Assembly (NCBI GenBank): GCA_027493775.1
Contig: JAOSKE010000001.1
Span: 1,258,917 to 1,322,916, forward strand
Origin: Kiritimatiellia bacterium
GTDB lineage: Bacteria; Verrucomicrobiota; Kiritimatiellia; CAIVKH01
DNA: 64,000 nucleotides
Reading direction: 5' to 3'
Shown here: positions 47,451-57,890 of the stretch, in pieces
Layout of the letters: every line of letters starts with the position of its first letter
Numbering within the stretch: the first letter of the stretch is position 1
The notes under the pieces: model-generated
The model's database searches: none
The model's input: only the letters and a program-made list of their open reading frames with translations
Told to the model about the DNA's origin: nothing
Program-made: the position numbers and the translations under genes

Positions 47451-48590
47451 ATGAAAACAGCAAAAAATAGAAAACAGTCAACAGCCCGGCTCATTGCCGC
47501 CGGCTCCGAAAATTCCGCCGATCTGCGCTATGCCTGTGGCTTTCAACCGACGGATCCGGTGGTGTTGTTGCATACGGCAAGGGAGCGACATCTTGTTGTT
47601 CCCATGCTGGAGCTGGGTCGTGCGCGCAATGAAGCGCCCACCGCAACCGTGCATACGCCGGGCGATCTTGGTTTGTCTCCCAGCGACCGCCGCTCGCTCG
47701 CGGCATGGACTGTCGCCATTACGAAAAAAACAAAGACCCAACGCGTGCGCGTTGATTCCTTTTTTCCCGCCGGCATTATGCGTGCGCTCGAAGCTGCGAA
47801 CGTGCGCGTTGAAATTGCGGACGATGCGCTGTATCCGGAGCGCGAAATAAAAAGCGCAAAAGAAATTGAGTTCATTGCGCAATCGCAACGCGCCGCAGCG
47901 CAGGCCATGCGCGCAGCAGTTGAAGAAATCCGCGCGGCACACGTCAATCGCGCGGGCGAATTAGTCAGCGGCAAAAAAACGCTCAGCTCCGAGCGCTTGC
48001 GGCAACTGATTCAAATCGTTTTGTTGAAAAACGATTGCGACGGCAAAGAAACCATCGCCGCTTGTGGTCGTCATGCGGCGGATCCGCATCATCGCGGCGA
48101 AGGCCCGTTGCGCGCCGGGGAAACCATCGTCCTCGATATTTTTCCGCAACACCTCAAGACCGGCTACTGGGGCGATATTACGCGGACTGTCGTGAAGGGG
48201 CCGGCGAGCGCAGCGTTGAAGCGACTTTATCGCGCCGTGCTGAACGCGCAGCGAGTTGCGCGCGAAATGATTAAGCCCGGGATTCGTGCCGACCAAGTGC
48301 ACCAGAACGTTGCGAGGACGCTATCGTCCGCCGGGTATCAAACGAAAATGCGCGATGGGGTTCCCGTTGGATTCTTTCACGGAACGGGGCACGGCGTGGG
48401 GTTGAGCATCCACGAGAATCCGCGTGTTGCGCTGGCATCCGACGTTCTTCGTGTCGGCCACGTCGTCACGGTTGAACCCGGACTTTATTATCCCGAACTC
48501 GGTGGCGTACGAATTGAAGACACCGTTGCGGTGACAAAGAGCGGCGCAAAAATTCTGGCCGCGTGTCCCTATACGTTCGAGATCAAATGA
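47451..48590 (+). CDS. M24-family metallopeptidase (Xaa-Pro peptidase-like)
   Basis: 379 aa. The N-terminal creatinase-like domain (residues 10-140) is followed by the pita-bread domain with all five metal ligands: VLDIFPQ (D), GDITRTV (D), FHGTGHGVGLSIHE (H), TVEPGLYYP (E) and GVRIEDT (E). It would remove an N-terminal residue preceding proline. The start ATG is at 47451. Its stop overlaps the next gene by 4 bp (ATGA). An XPNPEP-like activity is likely, but a methionine aminopeptidase role is excluded by the extra N-domain. Confidence 0.88.
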   Translation: MKTAKNRKQSTARLIAAGSENSADLRYACGFQPTDPVVLLHTARERHLVVPMLELGRARNEAPTATVHTPGDLGLSPSDRRSLAAWTVAITKKTKTQRVRVDSFFPAGIMRALEAANVRVEIADDALYPEREIKSAKEIEFIAQSQRAAAQAMRAAVEEIRAAHVNRAGELVSGKKTLSSERLRQLIQIVLLKNDCDGKETIAACGRHAADPHHRGEGPLRAGETIVLDIFPQHLKTGYWGDITRTVVKGPASAALKRLYRAVLNAQRVAREMIKPGIRADQVHQNVARTLSSAGYQTKMRDGVPVGFFHGTGHGVGLSIHENPRVALASDVLRVGHVVTVEPGLYYPELGGVRIEDTVAVTKSGAKILAACPYTFEIK

Positions 48591-49416
48591 TGCGCCTCAT
48601 TGTGAATATCCTGGTTGGGTGCGGCGCGCTTTGGCTGCTCGCGCGTTGGTTCGAATGGAAGAACGTGTACGCGCCGACGAGCGAAATTGAGGCGACGCCG
48701 GAATCGGTCGGACTGGAGTTCGAGGAGATTGAGTTCATTGCAGAGGACGGCGTCCGCCTGCACGGGTGGTGGATTTCCCACCCGGAGGCGCGCGGCACCA
48801 TTCTTTACTGTCACGGGAATGGCTCAAATATCGGCAACCGCGTGAATCTATGTCGCGATCTGCACGCGCTGGGTGTGAACATTTTTATTTTTGACTATCG
48901 CGGCTATGGGCGCAGTCGCGGATGGAGCACAGAACAGGGAACCTACCGCGACGCCCGCGCGGCGTATGAAGTGATTCGCGCGAAGTATGACGACATGGAG
49001 AGCCCGCCTGTTCTCGTGTACGGCGCCTCGCTCGGCGCCTGTATCGCGGCGCAGTTGGCGCTGGATAAACCCGTCGTCGGCGCGGTGTTCGAGGCGGGCT
49101 TTAGCAGCGTCGTGGATGTGGGCAAACACCTCTTTCCCAACTTGCCCGTGAGTCTTATTTCGCGCTTTCGCTATGAAGCCGACCGGCGTGTCGCGCAAAT
49201 TCGCGCCCCGAAACTGTTTGCCTCCTCACGCGACGACCAGTTGATCCCTTTAATCTCGGGCAAAAGCTGTATGACGCCGCCGCAGAGCCGAAAGCCTTTT
49301 TTGAACTGCGCGGGCCGCATGGCGAGACCGGCTGGAACGAAACCCCCGCCTTTTGGCCGGCCCTCGCGGCCTTTGTTGACCAGGCCCTTCCGCGCTCGAC
49401 GGAAAACACAAAATAG
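48587..49416 (+). CDS. Membrane-anchored alpha/beta hydrolase (frameshifted)
   Basis: Start ATG 48587 overlapping the M24 stop. An N-terminal hydrophobic segment (LIVNILVGCGALWLLARW), then an ABHD-like serine hydrolase: ILYCHGNGSNIG oxyanion strand and nucleophile elbow VYGASLGACIA; Asp in SSRDDQLIP. A T is missing in TTT at 49249-49251. The corrected frame continues NLGQKLYDAAAEPKAFFELRG and provides the catalytic His in GPHGETGWNE, to a TAG at 49414; the track's tail to 49456 is wrong. Acts as an esterase/lipase-like enzyme of unknown substrate at the inner membrane. Confidence 0.82.
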
Positions 49417-49481
49417 CGTACAAAATATACGTGTTCTGTGCTTGGACTGTCACTAGGTGAAGACAACAGGAGTGTATGCCG

Positions 49482-50009
49482 ATGAATGCGTGGAAGACTG
49501 TACTGGCTATTTTGTGCGCAACCGCGATCACGGCTGTCGCACAAGTCCCCGAACACGACGGCGCTGCGGACGCTGCGCGTGTTCGCCCGGATCGCATGCA
49601 CCGGGGAATGGAGTTGAGCAGGTTGCTCGACGACGAGGCGGCGGTAAAAAAACTCGGCCTCACCGCAGAACAGGTTGCGGCCGTTCACGAGCGCACGGCC
49701 GAGACGCAGGAAAAAATCGTGATGCTTCGCTCGTCCGTGGAGCTGGCGGAGCGAAACCTGCGCCAGCTCATGCGCGCGGATGCGTTGAATCGCGACGAAG
49801 TTCTGAAGGCTGTTGATGCGGCGAATAAGGCGAGCGCAAAACTGCGAACGGCGATGATCGAGGAACAGCTCGCATTTGCCGACATCGTCGGCCCGGAGGC
49901 CCTGAGAAAGGCGCGGCGGATGATGCAGAAGCAGGCGCAAAAACCGGAGGAGGAAAAAGCCCCGCGAAAGAAACGCGCTCCGAAGACGCCGCCCAACGCA
50001 AACAAATAG
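49482..50009 (+). CDS. Spy/CpxP-like periplasmic protein
   Basis: A signal peptide (WKTVLAILCATAITAVAQ), then a helical protein with the LTxxQ-like motif LGLTAEQVAAVHERT and heptad-rich RSSVELAERNLRQLMRA, ending in a basic KAPRKKRAPK tail. Start ATG 49482 is preferred to 49476 because AGGAG lies 9 bp upstream. Periplasmic chaperone or metal-stress sensor of the Spy type by motif. 84 bp after the hydrolase. Confidence 0.72.
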   Translation: MNAWKTVLAILCATAITAVAQVPEHDGAADAARVRPDRMHRGMELSRLLDDEAAVKKLGLTAEQVAAVHERTAETQEKIVMLRSSVELAERNLRQLMRADALNRDEVLKAVDAANKASAKLRTAMIEEQLAFADIVGPEALRKARRMMQKQAQKPEEEKAPRKKRAPKTPPNANK

Positions 50010-50017
50010 AAACGCGC

Positions 50018-51298
50018 TTATTCTTCGCGTTCGATATCAGCGCCGAGATCGCGCAGGCGTTCGTCCACCTGTTCGTAGCCACGGTCTATAACTTCAGCGC
50101 TTTCGATGACGCTTGTTCCACGCGCACAGAGCGCGGCGATGAGCATCGCCATCCCGGCGCGAATATCCGGCGAGCTCATGTGAATCGCTCGCAGCCGCGC
50201 GGGGCCTTCGACCACGACGCGGTGCGGGTCGCACTGCACGAGTCGAGCGCCCATTTCAATGAGGCGATCAACGAAGTACATTCGACTCTCAAACAGCTTT
50301 TCGAAGAACAGCACGCTTCCGCGAGCCTGTGTTGCGAGTACAATCAGCACGCTCATCAAATCGGACGGGAACATCGGCCAGACCCCGTCTTCAATCTTCG
50401 AAATCGCTCCGCCAAAATCGCGCTTTATCCGAAAGAAACGATGTGCTGGTTGAAGAAGCGAATCGCCGTCGCCTTTCCATGTCAAACCGAGCCGCGCGAA
50501 AGGGCGACCGATCACCGCGCGAACTTCATTGTCTGGCAATCCAGTCACACTCAGTTCCCCGCCCGTCACCGCAGCCGCTGCGAGATAGCTCCCGGCTTCG
50601 ATATAATCGGGGCCAATCGTGTGTTCCGTGCCGCCCAACCGGTCAACGCCGGCAATCGTGATGCGATTTGTTCCAACCCCTTCAATGTGCGCGCCCATTT
50701 TGATGAGCAGGGCGCAGAGGTCTTGCACATGCGGCTCACAAGCCGCGTTGTAGATGCACGTTTCGCCGTCCGCCGTCGCTGCGGCCATGATCAGATTTTC
50801 CGTAGCGGTGACGCTCGCTTCTTCCAGAAGAATGGAGGCCCCCCGCAGACGTTTCTTTGCGCTGAAACCGAAAAAATCGCCGCCTTCGAGCTTCACCCCC
50901 ATTGCGCGGAGGCCCGCGAGGTGCGTGTCCACGCGTCGCCGCCCGATCACGTCGCCGCCCGGCGGATAAATACTCGCCCGGCCCAAACGCGCGATCATCG
51001 GCCCAGCAAAAAGAATCGAAGCGCGGACGCGCATACAGAGTTCACGGTCGAGTTTGGTTTTTCTAATCCGCTCCGCGCGCAGCGTGACACTGCGTCCCCG
51101 CAAGTTCGTTTCCACGCCCAGTCCGGCGAGGAGTTCGAGCAGCACGCGGACGTCATTGATCAGCGGAAGATTGTGCAGCGTCACCGGTTGATCGGTCAGC
51201 AGGCACGCGGCGAGCATCGGCAGCGCGGCGTTTTTGTTTCCAACCGGCGTGAACGTCCCGGAAATCCGGCGCTGTCCTTTGATAATGAGGCGACTCAC
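50018..51298 (-). CDS. murA: UDP-GlcNAc 1-carboxyvinyltransferase with Cys-to-Asp active site
   Basis: First committed step of peptidoglycan synthesis: transfers enolpyruvate from PEP to UDP-GlcNAc. 426 aa of two EPT domains, with the catalytic KNAALPML (Lys/Asn). The loop that holds the reactive Cys in E. coli (PGGCxIG) here reads PPGGDVIGRRRVDTHL, so Cys115 is Asp. That substitution is known from mycobacteria and chlamydiae and makes the enzyme insensitive to fosfomycin. The rest (DYIEAGSYL, SDLMSVLIVLA, FESRMYFVDRL) is normal. The palindrome array 38 bp upstream suggests special regulation. It follows glmS on the same strand. Confidence 0.93.
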   Translation of the reverse strand: MSRLIIKGQRRISGTFTPVGNKNAALPMLAACLLTDQPVTLHNLPLINDVRVLLELLAGLGVETNLRGRSVTLRAERIRKTKLDRELCMRVRASILFAGPMIARLGRASIYPPGGDVIGRRRVDTHLAGLRAMGVKLEGGDFFGFSAKKRLRGASILLEEASVTATENLIMAAATADGETCIYNAACEPHVQDLCALLIKMGAHIEGVGTNRITIAGVDRLGGTEHTIGPDYIEAGSYLAAAAVTGGELSVTGLPDNEVRAVIGRPFARLGLTWKGDGDSLLQPAHRFFRIKRDFGGAISKIEDGVWPMFPSDLMSVLIVLATQARGSVLFFEKLFESRMYFVDRLIEMGARLVQCDPHRVVVEGPARLRAIHMSSPDIRAGMAMLIAALCARGTSVIESAEVIDRGYEQVDERLRDLGADIEREE

Positions 51299-51336
51299 CG
51301 TTCCGCCCTTCGCTCGCGCGCGGCGTGAATTAAAAG

Positions 51337-51383
51337 TTCCAAGGCTTGGAAGTGATGTCGAAAAGGACTTCCAAGGGTTGGAA
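51337..51383. repeat. Two-copy 32-bp-periodic palindrome array upstream of murA
   Basis: TTCCAAGGCTTGGAA at 51337-51351 and TTCCAAGGGTTGGAA at 51369-51383, start to start 32 bp. In murA orientation (minus) the copy nearest the gene is followed by CTTTTA, as at pdxA and nth. Located between the glmS stop (51415) and the murA start (51298). Confidence 0.9.
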
Positions 51384-51414
51384 CTTTTTTGTTTTCAGGA
51401 GTTCGCACTACGGT

Positions 51415-53241
<1,827 letters not shown>

Positions 53242-53330
53242 TCGCGTTGTCCTTCTTCAAAAAGGCCACGGTGAGACGACGCATCGGGATGCGATGGGTC
53301 TGCCGTGGCTTGAAGGACGCATTAAGCAAC

Positions 53331-53384
53331 GCGCCGCGGTCTCCGTCAAGAGAACCGCGGCGCACAAGCTGCTAAATTTTTAGC
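53331..53384 (-). terminator. Terminator hairpins downstream of the pseudopilin gene
   Basis: Perfect 10-bp stem GCGCCGCGGT / ACCGCGGCGC (53331-53340 and 53354-53363), plus a small AT-rich stem GCTAAA/TTTAGC (53371-53384) just past the pseudopilin stop codon. Sits between the pseudopilin and glmS. Confidence 0.65.
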
Positions 53385-53385
53385 G

Positions 53386-54027
53386 TTATTCCGGGCGAAG
53401 AACCGTGATGTTCGTTGCGCCAGTGTAGAAGTTCGCGTTTAGAGTTTCCGGTTTGAAGATCAAGCCGCTTCCGCCCTTCATGATTGTCGGAAGACCCTTG
53501 CGCCCGAACGGAGGGTTTTCCGTAAGACTGCCGGAATAGTCAGTGTTCGCCGTGAGAGTCGCAACATCAAGATTTTTGGTGAAGAGGAGCGGAGTCATAT
53601 CAATGGTCGAATCACTCAAGTTTGCCGAAACGCTCCAAGCGTTGTTTTCTGCCTTGAAGTCGGCCATATTCGTCGATACAGGTGGCGGGACGCCGGGGGC
53701 GCTGAAGAACGAGGTGTTCACGCGCATAACAGCCGCCGTGACAACGTACTTCCAGAAGTCTGTGGAGTTCTGGTAGATCGGCAACGCGCCGGTGTTGCGA
53801 GGATAGGCGGAGCCGGATTGGAAGATCGGGTCTTCGATGTCCTTTGCAAACAGCGCTTGGAAGATGCTGCGCCCGTTGGAAAGGGTACCCGTCATCTTGC
53901 CGCGCGTAAGCGCATCGGTTACTGTGGGGGTTAGTACGGCGGCCAGAATTGCGATAATGGCGATAACGACTAGCAACTCAATAAGGGTGAACCCCTTGGC
54001 TTTGAATCTACGCATCAACTTTGTCAT
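53386..54027 (-). CDS. Type II secretion/type IV pilin-like pseudopilin
   Basis: Short basic leader, cleavage site G-F then FTLIELLVVIAIIAILAAVL, the class III signal and N-terminal pilin helix with the essential Glu at +5. The mature protein is about 200 aa with a Ser/Thr/Asn-rich C-terminal domain (INVADFK..., NFYTGATNITVL). It resembles secretion pseudopilins of PVC bacteria that occur singly. No other secretion genes are next to it. ATG 54027 with AGGAG upstream. Confidence 0.88.
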   Translation of the reverse strand: MTKLMRRFKAKGFTLIELLVVIAIIAILAAVLTPTVTDALTRGKMTGTLSNGRSIFQALFAKDIEDPIFQSGSAYPRNTGALPIYQNSTDFWKYVVTAAVMRVNTSFFSAPGVPPPVSTNMADFKAENNAWSVSANLSDSTIDMTPLLFTKNLDVATLTANTDYSGSLTENPPFGRKGLPTIMKGGSGLIFKPETLNANFYTGATNITVLRPE

Positions 54028-54087
54028 GTCCAGCTCCTGTGATATTGTGCGGTCAGCGCTTCCAAGCGAACTACCACACGCAGTAAA

Positions 54088-54116
54088 ATAGTACGCCTCA
54101 CGCGCTTGGTCGTCAA
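54088..54116 (-). promoter_or_regulatory. Sigma-70 promoter of the pseudopilin gene
   Basis: On the minus strand, TTGACG, a 17-bp spacer and TACTAT, about 60 bp before the pseudopilin start. Five of six matches at -35 and four of six at -10. The -35 lies only 7 bp from the queA start on the other strand. Confidence 0.5.
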
Positions 54117-54122
54117 TATCCT

Positions 54123-55175
54123 GTGAAAACTTCTGATTTCGATTTTATTTTACCACCCGAACTTATCGCCCAGAACCCGACCATGCGCCGGGACGGGGCG
54201 CGAATGATGGTGCTGCACCGCGCGGAACGACGTTGGGAACACCGCAATTTCGCGGATTTGCCTTCTTTTTTACGCTCTGGCGACCTTTTAACCCTCAATA
54301 ATACGCGGGTGATCCCGGCGCGTCTTTTCGCGAAAAAGCCCGGATCGGGTGGTCGGGCCGAAGTCTTTTTGCTCGAAGAGATGACCCCGTCTGTCTGGAA
54401 AATTCTTTTGCGGTGTCGCCGCCGTCCTGCCCCTAGAGGACGCTTGGAGCTTGTTGGCGGAGGCGAGGTGGAGATTCTCGAATACGGAGAACAAGGCGAA
54501 GCGACGGCTCGCTTTAGCGTTCAAGGTTCGGTTTTGGACTTTGCGCGAGACCACGGCCACACCCCCCTCCCCCCTTATATTAAGAGGGCGAGCGAGGCTG
54601 GCGAGCTGGTGGAGGACGAGCGCGTAGACCAGGAGCGATATCAGACGGTCTATGCGCATGCCCCCGGCGCGGTGGCGGCGCCAACTGCCGGGCTTCACTT
54701 TTCGCCGGAAATGTTCACCCGCCTTGAAGCCCAGGGCGTTCAGCGCACGGAGCTTACGCTGCACGTTGGGCTCGGCACTTTTCGTCCGGTCAGCGCGGAT
54801 CGCGTCGAAGACCACATTATGCACGACGAGCGTTACGAGGTTCCACCTGCGACGGCGCAGGCGGTTCAGTCGGCGAAAAAAGAAGGGCGCCGCGTGGTTG
54901 CGGTGGGAACGACGACCGTCCGGACGCTGGAATCGGTCGCGGCCAAGCACGAAGCAGTTGTTGCGGGGAGTGGGCGCACCGATATTTTTATCTATCCGCC
55001 CTATTCGTTTCGTGTGGTGGATGCGCTGCTGACCAACTTCCACCTCCCGCAATCCACGCTTTTGATGATGGTTTCCGCCTTCGCCGGTCGTGAATTTGTC
55101 CTCGAAGCCTATGCCGAGGCGGTGCGGGAGAAGTATCGCTTCTTCAGCTACGGCGACTGCATGTTGATCGTTTAG
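54123..55175 (+). CDS. queA: S-adenosylmethionine:tRNA ribosyltransferase-isomerase
   Basis: Adds the ribosyl moiety of SAM to preQ1-tRNA to make epoxyqueuosine, for tRNAs with GUN anticodons. 350 aa, GTG start. Motifs: FDFILPPELIAQNP, LTLNNTRVIPARL, LPPYIKR, APTAGLHFS, LTLHVGLGTFRPV and the C-terminal NFHLPQSTLLMMVSAF. No other queuosine gene in the window. Divergent from the pseudopilin; its own promoter is not clearly visible. Confidence 0.95.
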   Translation: MKTSDFDFILPPELIAQNPTMRRDGARMMVLHRAERRWEHRNFADLPSFLRSGDLLTLNNTRVIPARLFAKKPGSGGRAEVFLLEEMTPSVWKILLRCRRRPAPRGRLELVGGGEVEILEYGEQGEATARFSVQGSVLDFARDHGHTPLPPYIKRASEAGELVEDERVDQERYQTVYAHAPGAVAAPTAGLHFSPEMFTRLEAQGVQRTELTLHVGLGTFRPVSADRVEDHIMHDERYEVPPATAQAVQSAKKEGRRVVAVGTTTVRTLESVAAKHEAVVAGSGRTDIFIYPPYSFRVVDALLTNFHLPQSTLLMMVSAFAGREFVLEAYAEAVREKYRFFSYGDCMLIV

Positions 55176-55197
55176 CGGCGGCGATTATTTATCGCGG

Positions 55198-56448
55198 TTA
55201 CCAGGTCGGCGTTCGCTCGCCGCGCACCAAGTCTTCCAGCGCCTCGCGTTCGCGAATTAGCTCGTGTCGCGTTCCGCTGACCATCACCTCCGCGAGGAGT
55301 GGACGGCTGTTGTAGTTCGACGCCATTGCAAAGGCGTAAGCGCCAGCGCTCATCACTGCCAGCAAGTCGCCCTGTTTGGCGGCGGGAATCTCGCGATCCT
55401 GCGCAAAGAAATCGCCGGACTCGCAGACAGGTCCGACAACATCGCCCAGCAGTGGTTCTGTCGTTTCGCGAACGGGCTGAATGTGGTGATAGGCCTGATA
55501 GAGCGCGGGCCGAATAAGGTCGTTCATTGCCGCGTCCACGATCACAAATTTTTTGAATGGATTCTCTTTTACGTACTGGACGCGCGTGACGAGGATGCCC
55601 GCGTTGCCGACGAGAAAGCGACCCGGCTCCATACTGACGGTCAGTCCAAGCTCTTTGAGTGGCGGAATGACGGCCTTTGCAAATGCGTGTAGATCAAACG
55701 GGTTATCGGTTGGGCGATATGCAATGCCCAGTCCACCGCCGATATCAATGTGGCGGAATGTAGGGAAGCGCGCCTTCAGGTTGAGACACAACTCCTTCAC
55801 CTTCGCCAATGCCTCTGAATAAGGGTCGCTGGTCATAATCGGCGAACCGAGGTGCATGTGCAGCGAAGTAAGTTCCAGATTCGGCAGCCGCGCGGCGAGT
55901 TCATACGCTTCAAATGCGCGTTCGAGGTTAACTCCGAACTTATTTTCTTTCTTTCCGGTGCTGGTGTATTTGTGCGTTTTCGGATCCACGTCGGGATTAA
56001 CGCGAATGGCGATTCGCCCCACGGTTCCGAGTTTTTTTGCGCACGCGGAGATGCGCTCCAGCTCTGGCTCCGACTCGACCGTGAAGTAGAGAATTCCCTC
56101 TTTCAGTGCGTACTCAATTTCGGATTCGGTTTTTCCGACACCCGCAAAGACAATTTTGTTCGCCGATACCCCCGCTCGCCGCGCACGATACAGCTCGCCG
56201 CCCGAAACCACATCCGCCCCCGCCCCCAGCTCTGCGAATGTGGAAATAATTGCCGCAGATGAACTGGCTTTCACAGCATAACAAATCAGCGGGTTCACCT
56301 CCGCCATTGCGGATTGAAGCGCCTGGAACTGGCTCCGCAAATGACCGCGGCTGTATATGTAAAGCGGCGTCCCATAGCGCTCCGCTAATTCTGAAACCGC
56401 CACCCCCTCCGCAAACAGCTCCCCGTTACGATAAAGAAAAGACTCCAT
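55198..56448 (-). CDS. lysA: Diaminopimelate decarboxylase
   Basis: Last step of lysine synthesis: PLP-dependent decarboxylation of meso-diaminopimelate. 416 aa alanine-racemase-fold enzyme. The PLP lysine is in CYAVKASSSAAI; the HIDIGGGLGIAY and EPGRFLVGNAGILV motifs are present, with the CESGDFFAQDRE cysteine loop that closes the partner active site. Convergent with queA and followed by argG on the same strand. Confidence 0.95.
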   Translation of the reverse strand: MESFLYRNGELFAEGVAVSELAERYGTPLYIYSRGHLRSQFQALQSAMAEVNPLICYAVKASSSAAIISTFAELGAGADVVSGGELYRARRAGVSANKIVFAGVGKTESEIEYALKEGILYFTVESEPELERISACAKKLGTVGRIAIRVNPDVDPKTHKYTSTGKKENKFGVNLERAFEAYELAARLPNLELTSLHMHLGSPIMTSDPYSEALAKVKELCLNLKARFPTFRHIDIGGGLGIAYRPTDNPFDLHAFAKAVIPPLKELGLTVSMEPGRFLVGNAGILVTRVQYVKENPFKKFVIVDAAMNDLIRPALYQAYHHIQPVRETTEPLLGDVVGPVCESGDFFAQDREIPAAKQGDLLAVMSAGAYAFAMASNYNSRPLLAEVMVSGTRHELIREREALEDLVRGERTPTW

Positions 56449-56492
56449 GGATTTATTAAACTCCGCGTGCTAATTCGCGTCAATTCGCGGAG

Positions 56493-57696
56493 TTATTTCT
56501 TCCCCTGCTTCGCTCGCACCCGCAGGCGGAGGGCGTTGAGTTTAATGAATCCACTTGCGTCGCCCTGGTCGTAGCCGCCCGCGCCTTCGAAGCTGGCCAT
56601 GTGTGGATCGTAGAGCGACTTCGCGGCTTTGCGTCCGGCGACGGTGGCGGAGCCTTTGTAGAGCTTGATCCGCGCAACGCCGGTGACGGTGGATGCGGCG
56701 TCATCCATCGCAGCTTGCAACATTTCGCGTTCCGGCGCGAACCAGAAGCCGTTATACACCAGCTTCGCATACTGCGGAACGAGGCTGTTGCGCAGGTGCA
56801 ACACTTCACGATCCATTGTGAGCTGCTCCACCGCCTCGCGTGCGCGATACAAAATCGTGCCGCCGGGGGTCTCATAGACGCCGCGACTCTTCATGCCCAC
56901 GAAGCGATTTTCAACAAGATCAATGCGACCGACGCCGTGTTTGCCGCCGAGTTTGTTTTAAGACCTGCATCACGCCGAGCGGAGACAGTTTTTTGCCATT
57001 CACCGCAACCGCGTCGCCGCCCTTGAACTCGATCTCGACGTATTCCGGTTTCGCCGGCGCGCGTTCGGGGCTGACGCTCAACTTGAACATATCCGCAGGC
57101 GGCTCGTTCCACGGGTCTTCCAAAATCCCGCCTTCAAAGCTGATGTGAAGCAGGTTGCGGTCCATCGAATAGGGCTTCTTTGCGGAGGCCTCGACCGGAA
57201 TGCCGTGTTTTTCGCAATACGCGAGCATGTCGTTTCGACCGGTGAATTGTTTGCGATAGCGCTCCTCGCGCCAGGGCGCAATGACCTTGATTCCGGGCCG
57301 CAGTGCGTAGGCGGTCAGTTCGAACCGAACCTGATCGTTGCCCTTGCCCGTCGCGCCGTGAGCAATCGCGTCCGCGCCTTCCTTCACTGCAATCTCAACC
57401 ATCCGCTTTGCGATCAGCGGACGCGCGATGGAGGTGCCGAGCAAGTATCCACTCTCATACACCGCGCCTGCGCGAATCATCGGAAAAACAAAATCGCGCG
57501 CGAACTCTTCGCGGAGATCGTCCACATAGCACTTGAGTGCGCCACTTTTGCGCGCCTTTGCTTTGAGACCCTTAAGCTCTTCTTCCTGTCCGACGTCCGC
57601 CGCGAAGCAGATCACTTCCGCGTTGTACGTCTCCTTGACCCACTGCAAAATTACCGAAGTGTCCAACCCGCCCGAATACGCTAAAACAACTTTCAT
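56493..57696 (-). CDS. argG: Argininosuccinate synthase (frameshifted)
   Basis: Joins citrulline and aspartate with ATP in arginine synthesis. The start ATG is at 57696; the N-terminal half has the PP-loop [15 protein letters not shown] and [14 protein letters not shown]. One surplus base in TTT at 56952-56954 of the plus strand breaks it. The C-terminal half, [22 protein letters not shown], is in 56493-56900. In the correct frame the join reads [20 protein letters not shown] normal 400-aa enzyme once joined. It diverges from nth. Confidence 0.93.
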
Positions 57697-57838
57697 TGGT
57701 AGTTCTCCCGAAAGCCTCGAACAGTTCGCCAAATTGCGGAATAAATCAATCTTCAACTGTCGTGCGCAGGGGTGTATATGAGGACGTCTGTTGCACAAAA
57801 AAGGAGCGCCGGCAAATTGGGCTTCCAAAAGGCAAAAG

Positions 57839-57885
57839 TTCCAAGCCTTGGAAGTCCGTTTGAACAAGAGTTCCAAGCCTTGGAA
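57839..57885. repeat. Two-copy 32-bp-periodic palindrome array upstream of nth
   Basis: TTCCAAGCCTTGGAA at 57839-57853 and 57871-57885, identical copies, start to start 32 bp. The last copy is followed by GTTTT and the nth ATG. A lone half-site TTCCAA at 57823 lies 16 bp (half a period) upstream. Situated between divergent argG and nth. Confidence 0.9.
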
Positions 57886-57890
57886 GTTTT

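Noticed and set aside
50180-51328. 382-aa plus-strand ORF
   Set aside because: Antisense to murA; no recognisable domain.
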